Shown: one piece after another, positions 1 to 8,467 of the stretch | How the letters are laid out: every line of letters starts with the position of its first letter | Numbering within the stretch: position 1 is the stretch's first letter | Source of the DNA: Blattabacterium cuenoti | GTDB lineage: Bacteria > Bacteroidota > Bacteroidia > Flavobacteriales > Blattabacteriaceae | NCBI RefSeq assembly: GCF_014251815.1 | Contig: NZ_CP059202.1 | Span: 62,001-126,000, forward strand | DNA length: 64,000 nucleotides | Direction: 5' to 3' | Notes under the pieces: generated by a model | Databases searched by the model: none | What the model saw: the letters and a program-made list of their open reading frames with translations, nothing else | Told to the model about the DNA's origin: nothing | Made by a program: the position numbers and the translations under genes

Positions 1-853
1 ACATTTCACTAGCTGATCCTGGTGTATTAGGTAATAAAATCAAATTAGTGTTTCCACTTTCTCCCATAGATTGAAGAGTATCATAATGTTGTGTGACAAC
101 AATCAAAGCGGAAGCTTCTTGTGAATTAATTCCTACATTATTTAATACTTCTACTGATTCTAAAATTCCTCTAGCTATCTCCCTACGTTGATCTGCTGTT
201 CCTTTTCCTTGCAATTTTTTACTTTCAGCTTCTGCTTTAGCTTTAGCTACAATTTTTATCCTATCAGCTTCTGCTTGATATTCAGCCGCAACTTTCTCTC
301 TTTCAGCTGTATTAATGCGATTCATAGCTTGTTTTACTTGTTCATCTGGATCAATGTCTGTAACTAATGCTTTAATTATAGAATATCCATAATCTAACAT
401 AGACCCTTCCAATTCTCCTTTAACTGCTAAAGCTATATGATCTTTTCGTTCAAAAACATCATCCAAACGCATTTTTGGAACTTCAGCTCTTACCACATCA
501 AATACATAAGAAGTGATTTGAGCATGAGAATTATCCAATTTATAAAAAGCTTCATATACTTTATCCTTAATTACTTTAAATTGAACTGATACTTTCACTT
601 TAACAAAAACATTATCTTTTGTTTTTGTATCTACTAACACTTCCAATTGCTGAATTTTTAATGTAAGTTTTCCTACTATATTATCTACAATGGGGATCTT
701 AAAATTTAATCCAGCATAGCGAATGCTGTGAAATTTTCCCATTCTTTCAAGAATTGCTGCTGTTTCTTGATTCACTATAAAAATAAAACTAGAAAAAAAA
801 GATAAAATTAAAAGAGCTAATATTCCATAAAATAGTAAACCGAAAATACTCAT
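1..853 (-). CDS. SPFH/Band 7 (stomatin-like) membrane protein, C-terminus cut by window edge
   Basis: The reading frame opens at an ATG at 851-853 and runs leftward off the window without a stop, so about 284 residues are seen. A single hydrophobic N-terminal segment (FYGILALLILSFFSSFIFIV) is followed by a PHB/SPFH domain (NQETAAILERMGKFHSIRYAG and onward) and an alanine/glutamate-rich helical stretch (ERVAAEYQAEADRIK-like), the usual slipin/stomatin layout. Family knowledge: such proteins form oligomeric scaffolds in the membrane, sometimes with proteases. It is the last gene of a minus-strand run after the DUF59 gene. The exact cellular role cannot be told from sequence. Confidence 0.85.
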   Translation of the reverse strand, partial: MSIFGLLFYGILALLILSFFSSFIFIVNQETAAILERMGKFHSIRYAGLNFKIPIVDNIVGKLTLKIQQLEVLVDTKTKDNVFVKVKVSVQFKVIKDKVYEAFYKLDNSHAQITSYVFDVVRAEVPKMRLDDVFERKDHIALAVKGELEGSMLDYGYSIIKALVTDIDPDEQVKQAMNRINTAEREKVAAEYQAEADRIKIVAKAKAEAESKKLQGKGTADQRREIARGILESVEVLNNVGINSQEASALIVVTQHYDTLQSMGESGNTNLILLPNTPGSASEM

Positions 854-866
854 ATATTAAAAATTT

Positions 867-1181
867 TTATAAAAATCCTAGTTCTAAACGAGCTTCCTCG
901 CTCATAAATTCCCTACTCCAAGGTGGATCAAATGTTAAAACTACATTTACTTCTTTTATTTCTCGTATAGATTCAACTTTTTTTTTTACTTCTAAAGGTA
1001 AACTTTCTACTACTGGACAATTAGGCGTAGTTAAAGTCATTGTTATTTTCACTTTTTTTCCGTAAACTTGAATATCGTAAATTAAACCTAACTCATAAAT
1101 GTCTACTGGAATTTCAGGATCATATATACTTTTTAACACAGAAATAATACGATCTTCTAAAGGAAAATTTTCATTATTCAT
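867..1181 (-). CDS. DUF59/MIP18-family Fe-S assembly factor (SufT/PaaD-like)
   Basis: This 104-residue protein has the DUF59 pattern: an N-terminal helix, then VYDPEIPVDIYELGLIYDI-like core (here IYDPEIPVDIYELGLIYDI at about residues 19-37), a TLTTPNCPVVESLP loop carrying the conserved cysteine, and a VVLTFDPPWSREFMSEEARLELG end. In Bacteroidota such genes usually sit in or near suf operons and are thought to help Fe-S cluster assembly or delivery. No other suf gene lies in the window on this side, so the link is from the family only. It starts 4 bases after the upstream M16 gene ends, so it is probably cotranscribed with it. Confidence 0.85.
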   Translation of the reverse strand: MNNENFPLEDRIISVLKSIYDPEIPVDIYELGLIYDIQVYGKKVKITMTLTTPNCPVVESLPLEVKKKVESIREIKEVNVVLTFDPPWSREFMSEEARLELGFL

Positions 1182-1185
1182 TTTT

Positions 1186-2652
1186 TTATTTCTTTATTAA
1201 AGCTCCAAATTGATCAAAATAGCGAATAGGATAACCTAATTTTTTAATCCCAGGTAATATATCATTCGCTTTTCCAACAATTATAATCCTTCCATTTTTT
1301 GTTAAGAAAAACTTACGGCATGATTGATATATATCATCTATAGTAACTGATTCTATTTTATTCAAATAATTTTTGTAAAATCCATTTGGAAGATTATTTT
1401 TTAATTCACATATAAAAAGATCACTAATCCTATTAGGATCTTCGAAATCAAGAATAAACTGACCACTCAGTTCTTTTTTTTTGATATTTAATTCCTCCAA
1501 AGGAATTTTTTTTTCTGTTATTTTCACAATTTCTTTTATGATATCCTTTATAGCATTTTCTGTTACTTTACTTCTTACTTGAGTGTAAACTGAAAAATAA
1601 CCAATATTTTTATCAGATTTTAAAATAGAATATGCTCCATATGTATAAGCCTTTTTTTCTCTAAGATTTATAAATAAACGACTTTGAGCTCCTCCTCCTA
1701 AAATTCCATTTGCCAACATAGAAGAAAAATATTCAGGATCATTTTTCTTTAAGCAAATTGGACCACCAAAACAAATAGAAGATTGCGTTAAAGAAGGAAT
1801 ATCTACTATATCTATTTCTATCTTAGATGGAAGAAAATATTCTTTTGGAACAGGGCTATCTATGTATGACTTTTTTTTCCATTTAGAAAAATAAATAGAA
1901 CATAATTTTTCTACTTCTTTTTTAGAAATATCTCCTATGAAAGAAAGATAGAATATATTCGGGATATAATATTTTTCGTATAATTTTTTTAAATCATGAA
2001 GAGTAATATTTTTAATTGTATCATGAGTTTCGTATTCTCCATAAGGGTGATTTTTTCCAAAATATAAAACATTTCTAACCCTTTGTAAAATAGCATTTGG
2101 ATCCTTTTCTGAAAGACTAATATCTGTAATTCTTTGTTTAATTATTTTATCTAATTCTTTGGAATTATCAAATTTACTATTCATAAAAATATCACTTATT
2201 ATAGATACAGATTTATCTATATATTTTTTCATAGTAAAAATAGATGTTTCAGAAAAAGAAGTATATAAATTACACCCCATATAATCAATAATATCGTCTA
2301 ATTCTTCTTTCGTGTAATTTTTTGTTCCAGAACGAAGCATGTGACCAAAAACTTTTTTAATTCCAGCCTTATCTTTTTCCAAAAATGGTTTACAGTCTAA
2401 TTCTAATCCAACCCGAACTAAAGGAAGTTTATGGTTTTCAACAATCAGAACTTTTAACCCATTTTTCATTTGAAAAAACTGAGGTTTTTCAATATTTATA
2501 GTAGTTTTTCTTTTGAGAGATTGAGGGGGGGTATTACGATTAAATGTATGAGAAAACATAATTATTGTATGAAAAAAAATTATTATAGCAAAGATAATTT
2601 TTACAAAAAATTTATTGAATTTATTGATTTTTGTTATTATTATTTGGAACAT
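1186..2652 (-). CDS. M16-family peptidase-like protein lacking the zinc motif (partner subunit)
   Basis: The 488-residue product has an N-terminal hydrophobic stretch suggesting export and the two-lobed M16 fold. The zinc motif HxxEH is absent: the matching place reads VFGHMLRSG. The C-terminal lobe keeps the substrate-binding R/Y signature (GGGAQSRLFINLREKKAYTYG split over residues around 318-338). This is the known pattern of bacterial M16 pairs, in which one subunit supplies the zinc site and the other the R/Y site. Its start overlaps the catalytic partner's end by 32 bases, so the two are probably translationally coupled. An internal methionine (MFSHTF) is an alternative start but would remove the signal-like segment. 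Confidence 0.85.
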   Translation of the reverse strand: MFQIIITKINKFNKFFVKIIFAIIIFFHTIIMFSHTFNRNTPPQSLKRKTTINIEKPQFFQMKNGLKVLIVENHKLPLVRVGLELDCKPFLEKDKAGIKKVFGHMLRSGTKNYTKEELDDIIDYMGCNLYTSFSETSIFTMKKYIDKSVSIISDIFMNSKFDNSKELDKIIKQRITDISLSEKDPNAILQRVRNVLYFGKNHPYGEYETHDTIKNITLHDLKKLYEKYYIPNIFYLSFIGDISKKEVEKLCSIYFSKWKKKSYIDSPVPKEYFLPSKIEIDIVDIPSLTQSSICFGGPICLKKNDPEYFSSMLANGILGGGAQSRLFINLREKKAYTYGAYSILKSDKNIGYFSVYTQVRSKVTENAIKDIIKEIVKITEKKIPLEELNIKKKELSGQFILDFEDPNRISDLFICELKNNLPNGFYKNYLNKIESVTIDDIYQSCRKFFLTKNGRIIIVGKANDILPGIKKLGYPIRYFDQFGALIKK

Positions 2653-3982
2653 TATATAAACGAACTCTATTATTTTTATTAAAATATTTATTAGAAACTC
2701 TTTTTATATCTTCTATAGTTATTTTTCTATATTTTTCTATATCAGTATTAATTAAATTAGCGTTATGATAATACAAATGATAATGAGATAAATTGGCGGT
2801 TATTCCACTCATAGAATAATTGTCAGAAATAAACTTTTTCTCAAAATAATTTATTTGTTTCTCCAATTCATATTGTGTTATTCCTTTTTCCTTTAAAACA
2901 TTTATTTCTTCATCTATCCCCTTTGTTAATTCATCTAATGTAACTCCTGGATTTATTAATCCATATATAATGAAAATACCATAATCTTCCATGGAATCTA
3001 AAAATGAACCAGCATAAGAAGCTATTTGTTTTGTATTTACAATATTTTTCATAATACGAGAACTTTCTCCAGAAGACAATACATGATCAATAATTTTTAA
3101 TACATAAGAGTCTTTATCTGTAAGTTTGGGGACTCTATATGATAAGAACACTCCAGGGACTTTGGTATTTTTATCTATATAAGTATGAAATATTTCTTTT
3201 TTTATTGGTTCTTCTTCTATTTTTAGAATACCAAAATTCATTTTTCCTTTAGGAATAGATTCGAAATATTTTTTTATCAACATTCTAGCTTCATTCATAT
3301 TAAAATCTCCTGATACAACTAAAACAGCATTGTTTGGAACGTAATAAGTTTTGTAAAATTCTTTATAATCTTTTTCTGTTGCGGTATCTAAGTCTTCATC
3401 GAAACCAATAACTGGATATTTGTATGGATGTTTTTTGAATAATAAAGAAGGAATAATTTCCGTAATCGATTTTACATATGGCTGATTTTCCACACGCATT
3501 TTTTTCTCTTCTTTTACTACTTCTCTTTGTACATTAATGCTTTCCTCATCAACTTTGGCATGAAGCATTCTTTCAGACTCTAACCATAGAGCTAGTGGAA
3601 GCCGATCAGATGGTAATATCTCGTAATAACAAGTCTCATCATGATTTGTATAAGCATTATTTTTTCCTCCATTAGAAGCTATATACTTAAAATATTCTCC
3701 TTTTTTAATATTTTTAGATCCTTCGAACATAAGATGTTCAAAAAAATGAGCAAAACCAGATCTACCAGGGGATTCATTTTTACTTCCTACATGATACAAA
3801 ACAGAAATAGAAACTAAAGGGTTCGTATTATCTTGGTGTAAAATAACATGTAGTCCATTTGACAGTTTTTCTTCGAAAAACTTAATTTTATATAATTCCT
3901 GGTTATAGTTTAAGTTCTTGGAATATAAATGATTCAATAACATAATTGATGATATTAAGAAAAATAGGGAAATCCTGTTCAT
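2621..3982 (-). CDS. M16-family zinc peptidase, catalytic subunit
   Basis: The 453-residue protein begins with a signal peptide (MNRISLFFLISSIMLLNHLY) and carries the inverted zinc motif HFFEH at residues 79-83, with the third zinc ligand glutamate about 75 residues later in VVKEEKK. These are the hallmarks of pitrilysin/MPP-type peptidases that degrade small peptides, here probably in the periplasm or envelope. It heads a minus-strand run followed directly by a zinc-less M16 partner, an arrangement common in Bacteroidota. A product of this length is one M16B unit, not the double-length insulinase form. Confidence 0.9.
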   Translation of the reverse strand: MNRISLFFLISSIMLLNHLYSKNLNYNQELYKIKFFEEKLSNGLHVILHQDNTNPLVSISVLYHVGSKNESPGRSGFAHFFEHLMFEGSKNIKKGEYFKYIASNGGKNNAYTNHDETCYYEILPSDRLPLALWLESERMLHAKVDEESINVQREVVKEEKKMRVENQPYVKSITEIIPSLLFKKHPYKYPVIGFDEDLDTATEKDYKEFYKTYYVPNNAVLVVSGDFNMNEARMLIKKYFESIPKGKMNFGILKIEEEPIKKEIFHTYIDKNTKVPGVFLSYRVPKLTDKDSYVLKIIDHVLSSGESSRIMKNIVNTKQIASYAGSFLDSMEDYGIFIIYGLINPGVTLDELTKGIDEEINVLKEKGITQYELEKQINYFEKKFISDNYSMSGITANLSHYHLYYHNANLINTDIEKYRKITIEDIKRVSNKYFNKNNRVRLYNVPNNNNKNQ

Positions 3983-4052
3983 GAAACAAAGTTAAAAAAA
4001 AAGAAATTTACGAATTTTTTTATCCAAAAAATGGAATTTTTTCCTTTTATTT

Positions 4053-4060
4053 TATTTTTG
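4053..4060 (+). promoter_or_regulatory. Candidate Bacteroidota -7 element for the act operon
   Basis: TATTTTTG matches the phylum's TAnnTTTG -7 consensus and lies 39 bases before the ATG chosen for actA, in the gap between the divergent M16 and act genes. A convincing -33 TTTG is not visible. In AT-rich DNA such matches arise by chance, so this is tentative. It overlaps a GTG that could otherwise be taken as the actA start, which argues against that start. Confidence 0.35.
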
Positions 4061-4098
4061 TGGTATATATTAATTCATTATGGATTATGATTGATAGT

Positions 4099-5430
4099 AT
4101 GAGAAGAATTTTGTTTTTTATTTTTATTTTTTCTTTTTTTTTGGTAGGGGAAGGAAAAGGAGAAGCAGAATTAAAGAGTGACATAATAAAAGGAGATATT
4201 AATAATGGAGTTGAACTTTTTAAAAAAAATTGCACAGCATGCCATTCCATAGATTTAGAAAAAAAAATGATAGGTCCGGCTTTACATGGGGTCACTGAAA
4301 AAAGAAATCGTAAATGGTTACAACAATGGATTAAAGATAATAAGTCTTTAAGAGAAAGCGGGGATAAAGAAGCTTTGGCTATTTATAAGGAATATGAAAA
4401 TGTAGAAATGAATTCATTTCCTCAATTATCAGAAAAACAGATAGATGATATATTATATTTTATAAAAAATCCGGATTTAATAAAAAAAAAAGAAAATGAA
4501 ACACACGAAGTAAATCATGATGAAATAGATGATTCTGAAAAAGAAGAAAAAAAATTTTTAGTAAAACTCATTATTTTTTGTTTTTCTATTTTATCTTTAA
4601 TTCTAATTTGGATTTTATATAAAATCCAAATTCTCGTAAAATTAATCAATGAAGGAGAACGAAAGGCTTCTGCTTTTAGTAGAAGAAATTTTATAATCAA
4701 TTTTCTTTACGAAAAGATATTAGGAAATAACAAGAACAAATGGTATTTGTTTTCTTGTTTTACGGGTTTTTTTTTGTTGTTGGGGTTATATGAGATTTGG
4801 AGTTCTCTAATGAAAATAGATGTAAATAAAGGATACAAACCTGAGCAACCTATTCATTTTTCTCATAAAATTCATTCTGAAATTAATAAAATTGATTGTC
4901 AATATTGCCACTCTTCTGCAAAGTATGGTAAAGTATCTGGAATCCCTTCAGTTAATGTTTGTATGAATTGTCATATTACTATTAGTGAATATAATGGAGA
5001 TTATTTGGAAAAGGAAAAAAGTAGAGAAGAATATAATCAAGAAATACAAAAAATATATCAAGCTGTAGGATGGGATCCTGAAACAAGAAAATATTCTAAA
5101 AAAACTTATCCCGTTAAATGGATCCGTGTTCATAATATGCCAGATTTTGTCTATTTTGATCATTCTCAACATATCATAACAGGAGAAAAAACAATAAAAA
5201 AATTTAAAAAAGTAAATTTAGTTTGTAACGCTTGTCATGGAGAAGTACAAAAAATGGATACAGTGGAAATGTTTAATGATTTCACTATGGAATGGTGTAT
5301 TTCTTGTCATAGAAACGTAGAAATAGATAATAATAATCAATATTATAAAAAATATTTTCCTAATGAAAAAAAAGATAAAATAACTGTTGACATGGTAGGA
5401 GGCACAGAATGCGCTAAATGTCATTACTGA
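4099..5430 (+). CDS. actA: Alternative complex III subunit ActA, six-haem c-type cytochrome
   Basis: The protein carries six CxxCH haem-binding motifs: CTACH near residue 45 in an N-terminal monohaem domain, then after a transmembrane stretch (residues about 140-165) CQYCH (267), CMNCH (288), CNACH (376), CISCH (400) and CAKCH (438). The C-terminal five match the pentahaem core of ActA. ACIII oxidises quinol and passes electrons to a cytochrome oxidase or carrier. The ATG at 4099 gives a clean signal peptide beginning MRRILFFIFIF; an ATG at 4087 or a GTG at 4060 are less likely. It leads the actABCDEF operon. A 28-base perfect palindrome lies inside the membrane-segment codons (4605-4632). 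Confidence 0.92.
   Translation: MRRILFFIFIFSFFLVGEGKGEAELKSDIIKGDINNGVELFKKNCTACHSIDLEKKMIGPALHGVTEKRNRKWLQQWIKDNKSLRESGDKEALAIYKEYENVEMNSFPQLSEKQIDDILYFIKNPDLIKKKENETHEVNHDEIDDSEKEEKKFLVKLIIFCFSILSLILIWILYKIQILVKLINEGERKASAFSRRNFIINFLYEKILGNNKNKWYLFSCFTGFFLLLGLYEIWSSLMKIDVNKGYKPEQPIHFSHKIHSEINKIDCQYCHSSAKYGKVSGIPSVNVCMNCHITISEYNGDYLEKEKSREEYNQEIQKIYQAVGWDPETRKYSKKTYPVKWIRVHNMPDFVYFDHSQHIITGEKTIKKFKKVNLVCNACHGEVQKMDTVEMFNDFTMEWCISCHRNVEIDNNNQYYKKYFPNEKKDKITVDMVGGTECAKCHY
4605..4632. repeat. 28-base perfect palindrome inside actA
   Basis: The half-site AATTTGGATTTTAT is followed with no spacer by its exact reverse complement. Because it is a perfect palindrome, both strands encode the same peptide WILYKIQI in one frame, which explains a spurious antisense reading frame. 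It lies in codons of a transmembrane segment. Whether it forms a cruciform or mRNA hairpin is unknown. Confidence 0.9.
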
Positions 5431-5468
5431 AATAAAATGAAAGCGATTAATAAAATTATTTATTTATT

Positions 5469-8459
5469 ATGAAATCAAACAAAAAAGGAAAAATATTTGA
5501 ATATAATCCCATCAAAAATATTCTTAAAGGAGAAACATCTAGACGTGATTTTCTTAAATGGTTGGGATTTAGTACTGCTTCAGTTACTTTATCCGCTTGT
5601 AAAGGTCCAGTAATTAAATCGATTCCTTATGTTGTAAAACCAGATAATATAACTCCAGGTGTTCCGAATTATTATGCATCAACTATGATCGACTCTTTCG
5701 ATATAGGAAGTGTTTTGGTAAAAACGAGAGAAGGTCGTCCTATAAAAATAGAACCGAATTTTGATTCGGAATACTTCAATACAACTTCTGCAAGAATACA
5801 ATCTTCTTTGTTGTCTCTTTATGATGAAGAAAGATTAAAAAATCCTTTTTTAAAAGGAAAAGAAAGTACTTGGAAAAAAATAGATAATTATGTGATTCGG
5901 CATTTAAAGCATTTATCTAAAACAAAAAAAGATATAATTTTTCTTTCTCATTCTTTTCCAAGTTTTTCCACAAAAAAATTAATTCAAGATTTTAAGAAAA
6001 AATATCCCGATACTAAATGGATTACTTATGATCCTATTTCGTATTCTAAAGCTCTAGATGCTTCAAAAGAAATATTTGGAGTCCGCGGCTTTCCTGTCTT
6101 TAATTTGAATAAATCAGAATTAATAATTTCATTTGATGCTGATTTTTTAGGAGATTGGAGTCCAGAAAATATGGCGAAATCTTATGTTCATAATAGGACC
6201 CCCAAAAAAAATATGATGCAACATATTCAAATAGAAAGCAACATGACAATAACTGGAGCAAATGCAGATATTCGTTTGGCGAGAAAGCCTTCTGATATAA
6301 AAAAAATGTTGTTTGAAATTTTTCAAAAAATTTTTTTTGGAAAGAATTCTAATGATAAAAATGTGGATAAAATAGCATCATTAATAAATAAAATGGGGTC
6401 TAAAAGCGTTATTTTTGCCGATGGAGATCAAGAATCTTATGAATTATCTTTTTTGATTAATAGGAAAATTAATAGTCTTGCATTACAAGAAAATAAGTAC
6501 TTCTTTTCGAAAGAAAGTAATGATGATGAATTCGATAATTTTTTAAAAAATTTAGAGACAGGAAATATTGGAGGTTTATTTATTCACAATGTAAATCCTA
6601 TTTATAGTCTTCCATTATCTATTTATGAACAAGTAAAAAAATTTATAAAAAAAATACCTTTAACAGTTTCTTTTTCTATAAACAAAGATGAAACCAATGA
6701 AGTTATGGATGTGTTAGCTCCTGTTCCTCATTGGTTAGAAAGTTGGGGGGATACTTATCCTGTAAGTAATATTTATACATTGATTCAACCTACTATTCAA
6801 CGCATTTTTAATACAAGACAATTTCAAGATTCTTTAATTATTTGGGGAGAAATGAAAGAAAAAAATTTTTATGAATATTTAAAGAAAACTTGGATAAAAA
6901 ATATTGTACCTAAATCTAATGTTTCTTCTTTTAATGAAGCTTTATTTCATGGAGTCGTAAAAATTATAAATCATAATAAAATTTCAAATAATTATTCGAA
7001 TAACAATAAGATAAAGATACAAGAATATGAAAGAAAAAGAGTAAACAAAAAAATAGAAACAAACTTTGAACTCAGATTATACACTAAAATTAGTATGGGG
7101 GATGGTTATCAGCATAATAATCCTTGGTTACAAGAACTTCCAGACCCTATTACACGTAGTACATGGGATAATTATTTAACTATATCATATTTTGATGCAA
7201 ATAAAATGGGATTGAAGAATTGGAACTCCGGTGATGGTTCTTTAAATGGAAACTGTGTAGATTTAATTAAAAACAACAGAACAATAATTCAAAATATTCC
7301 TGTTTTGATTCAACCCGGACAGGCTATAGGATCCATAGGTTTAGCTTTTGGTTATGGGCAAAAAAAAGGAAAATTATCTAAAATCGTTAATGGGAAAAAT
7401 GCTTACAGAAGCTATGAAAATTTTATGAATGTACAAAATAATATACAGATCAAAAAAATAGATAAAGTACATAAATTTGCTTGTGTACAACTACATCACA
7501 CAACAGTAGGAAGAAATTTAGTTAGGGAAACCGATTTAGAGAAATTTTTGAACACACCAAAAGAAGTTTGGAATGAAAAAGAGAAAATTTTAACTCACGA
7601 AGGAATGGTTTCTCCAGAAAAAATTTCTATTTGGAGGCAAAATCACAACAAAAATAATAATAAAAGTAAAGAGAAAAAGAATGGACATCATTTCAATTTA
7701 TCTATAGATTTAAATGCTTGTATTGGATGTGGAGCTTGCATAATTGCATGTCATTCTGAAAATAATGTTCCTGTCGTAGGAAAAGAGGAAATAGAAAAAT
7801 CTAGAGATATGCATTGGTTACGTATAGATAGATATTATTTTCCGGATCAAGAAGAGAACAATAATAATAATGAAGAAAATCTTTATCAAAATCCAAAAGT
7901 ATCTTTTCAACCTATTATGTGTCAACATTGTGATCATGCCCCTTGTGAGACAGTATGTCCAGTTGGAGCAACTATTCATGGTAAACAAGGTCAGAATATG
8001 ATGGTTTATAATCGTTGTGTGGGGACTCGTTATTGTGCAAATAATTGTCCTTATAAAGTTAGACGATTTAACTGGTTTAATTATGTTAATAATCAAAAAT
8101 TTGATTTTAATATGAATAATTCTCTAGGAAAGATGGGGTTAAATCCAGATGTTGTGGTTAGAACTAGAGGGGTAATGGAAAAATGTTCTTTATGTATACA
8201 AAGAACACAGTACGTTATAGGAGTAGCAAAAAAAGAAAATAGAGAAATTAAAGATAAAGAATTTGAAACTGCTTGCAGTATTTCTTGCCCTACCAAAGCT
8301 ATAACTTTTGGAGATACTAACGATTCTACAAGTCTTATTTCTGAGAAAATAAAAAATTCTAGATCTTACAAATTATTAGATTTTATAGGAGTAAGACCCA
8401 ATGTATCTTATCAATTGAAAATTAGGAACAAAAAAAATGAAATAGATAAAATGAAATAG
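5469..8459 (+). CDS. actB: Alternative complex III subunit ActB, molybdopterin-oxidoreductase-like/Fe-S fusion
   Basis: At 996 residues this has the ActB layout. A twin-arginine signal (SRRDFLKWLGF, residues about 24-34) ends at a cysteine in TLSACKG. A long molybdopterin-oxidoreductase-like region follows, which in this family is known to bind no molybdenum. The C-terminal ferredoxin region has clustered cysteines: CIGCGACIIACH near residue 752, CQHCDHAPCETVCP near 818, CVGTRYCANNCPY near 849, CSLC near 906 and CSISCP near 937, enough for four Fe-S clusters. It relays electrons from quinol to the ActA haems. Two Asn/Lys-rich insertions encoded by AAT-type microsatellites flank the Fe-S region. 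The stop lies in a 14-base tandem duplication. Confidence 0.95.
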   Translation: MKSNKKGKIFEYNPIKNILKGETSRRDFLKWLGFSTASVTLSACKGPVIKSIPYVVKPDNITPGVPNYYASTMIDSFDIGSVLVKTREGRPIKIEPNFDSEYFNTTSARIQSSLLSLYDEERLKNPFLKGKESTWKKIDNYVIRHLKHLSKTKKDIIFLSHSFPSFSTKKLIQDFKKKYPDTKWITYDPISYSKALDASKEIFGVRGFPVFNLNKSELIISFDADFLGDWSPENMAKSYVHNRTPKKNMMQHIQIESNMTITGANADIRLARKPSDIKKMLFEIFQKIFFGKNSNDKNVDKIASLINKMGSKSVIFADGDQESYELSFLINRKINSLALQENKYFFSKESNDDEFDNFLKNLETGNIGGLFIHNVNPIYSLPLSIYEQVKKFIKKIPLTVSFSINKDETNEVMDVLAPVPHWLESWGDTYPVSNIYTLIQPTIQRIFNTRQFQDSLIIWGEMKEKNFYEYLKKTWIKNIVPKSNVSSFNEALFHGVVKIINHNKISNNYSNNNKIKIQEYERKRVNKKIETNFELRLYTKISMGDGYQHNNPWLQELPDPITRSTWDNYLTISYFDANKMGLKNWNSGDGSLNGNCVDLIKNNRTIIQNIPVLIQPGQAIGSIGLAFGYGQKKGKLSKIVNGKNAYRSYENFMNVQNNIQIKKIDKVHKFACVQLHHTTVGRNLVRETDLEKFLNTPKEVWNEKEKILTHEGMVSPEKISIWRQNHNKNNNKSKEKKNGHHFNLSIDLNACIGCGACIIACHSENNVPVVGKEEIEKSRDMHWLRIDRYYFPDQEENNNNNEENLYQNPKVSFQPIMCQHCDHAPCETVCPVGATIHGKQGQNMMVYNRCVGTRYCANNCPYKVRRFNWFNYVNNQKFDFNMNNSLGKMGLNPDVVVRTRGVMEKCSLCIQRTQYVIGVAKKENREIKDKEFETACSISCPTKAITFGDTNDSTSLISEKIKNSRSYKLLDFIGVRPNVSYQLKIRNKKNEIDKMK

Positions 8460-8466
8460 ATAAAAT
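8439..8466. repeat. 14-base tandem duplication at the actB/actC junction
   Basis: GAAATAGATAAAAT occurs twice in perfect tandem (8439-8452 and 8453-8466). Fourteen is not a multiple of three, so the two copies are read in different frames and the actB stop TAG is supplied by the second copy. The actC ATG follows two bases later (8468). It probably arose by replication slippage. Confidence 0.9.
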
Positions 8467-8467
8467 T

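Noticed and set aside
4060-4098. GTG start for actA
   Set aside because: The ATG at 4099 gives a proper signal peptide, and the GTG overlaps a likely -7 promoter element.
4515-4700. Antisense frame in actA containing WILYKIQI
   Set aside because: It shares that peptide only because of the 28-base palindrome; actA has clear haem motifs.
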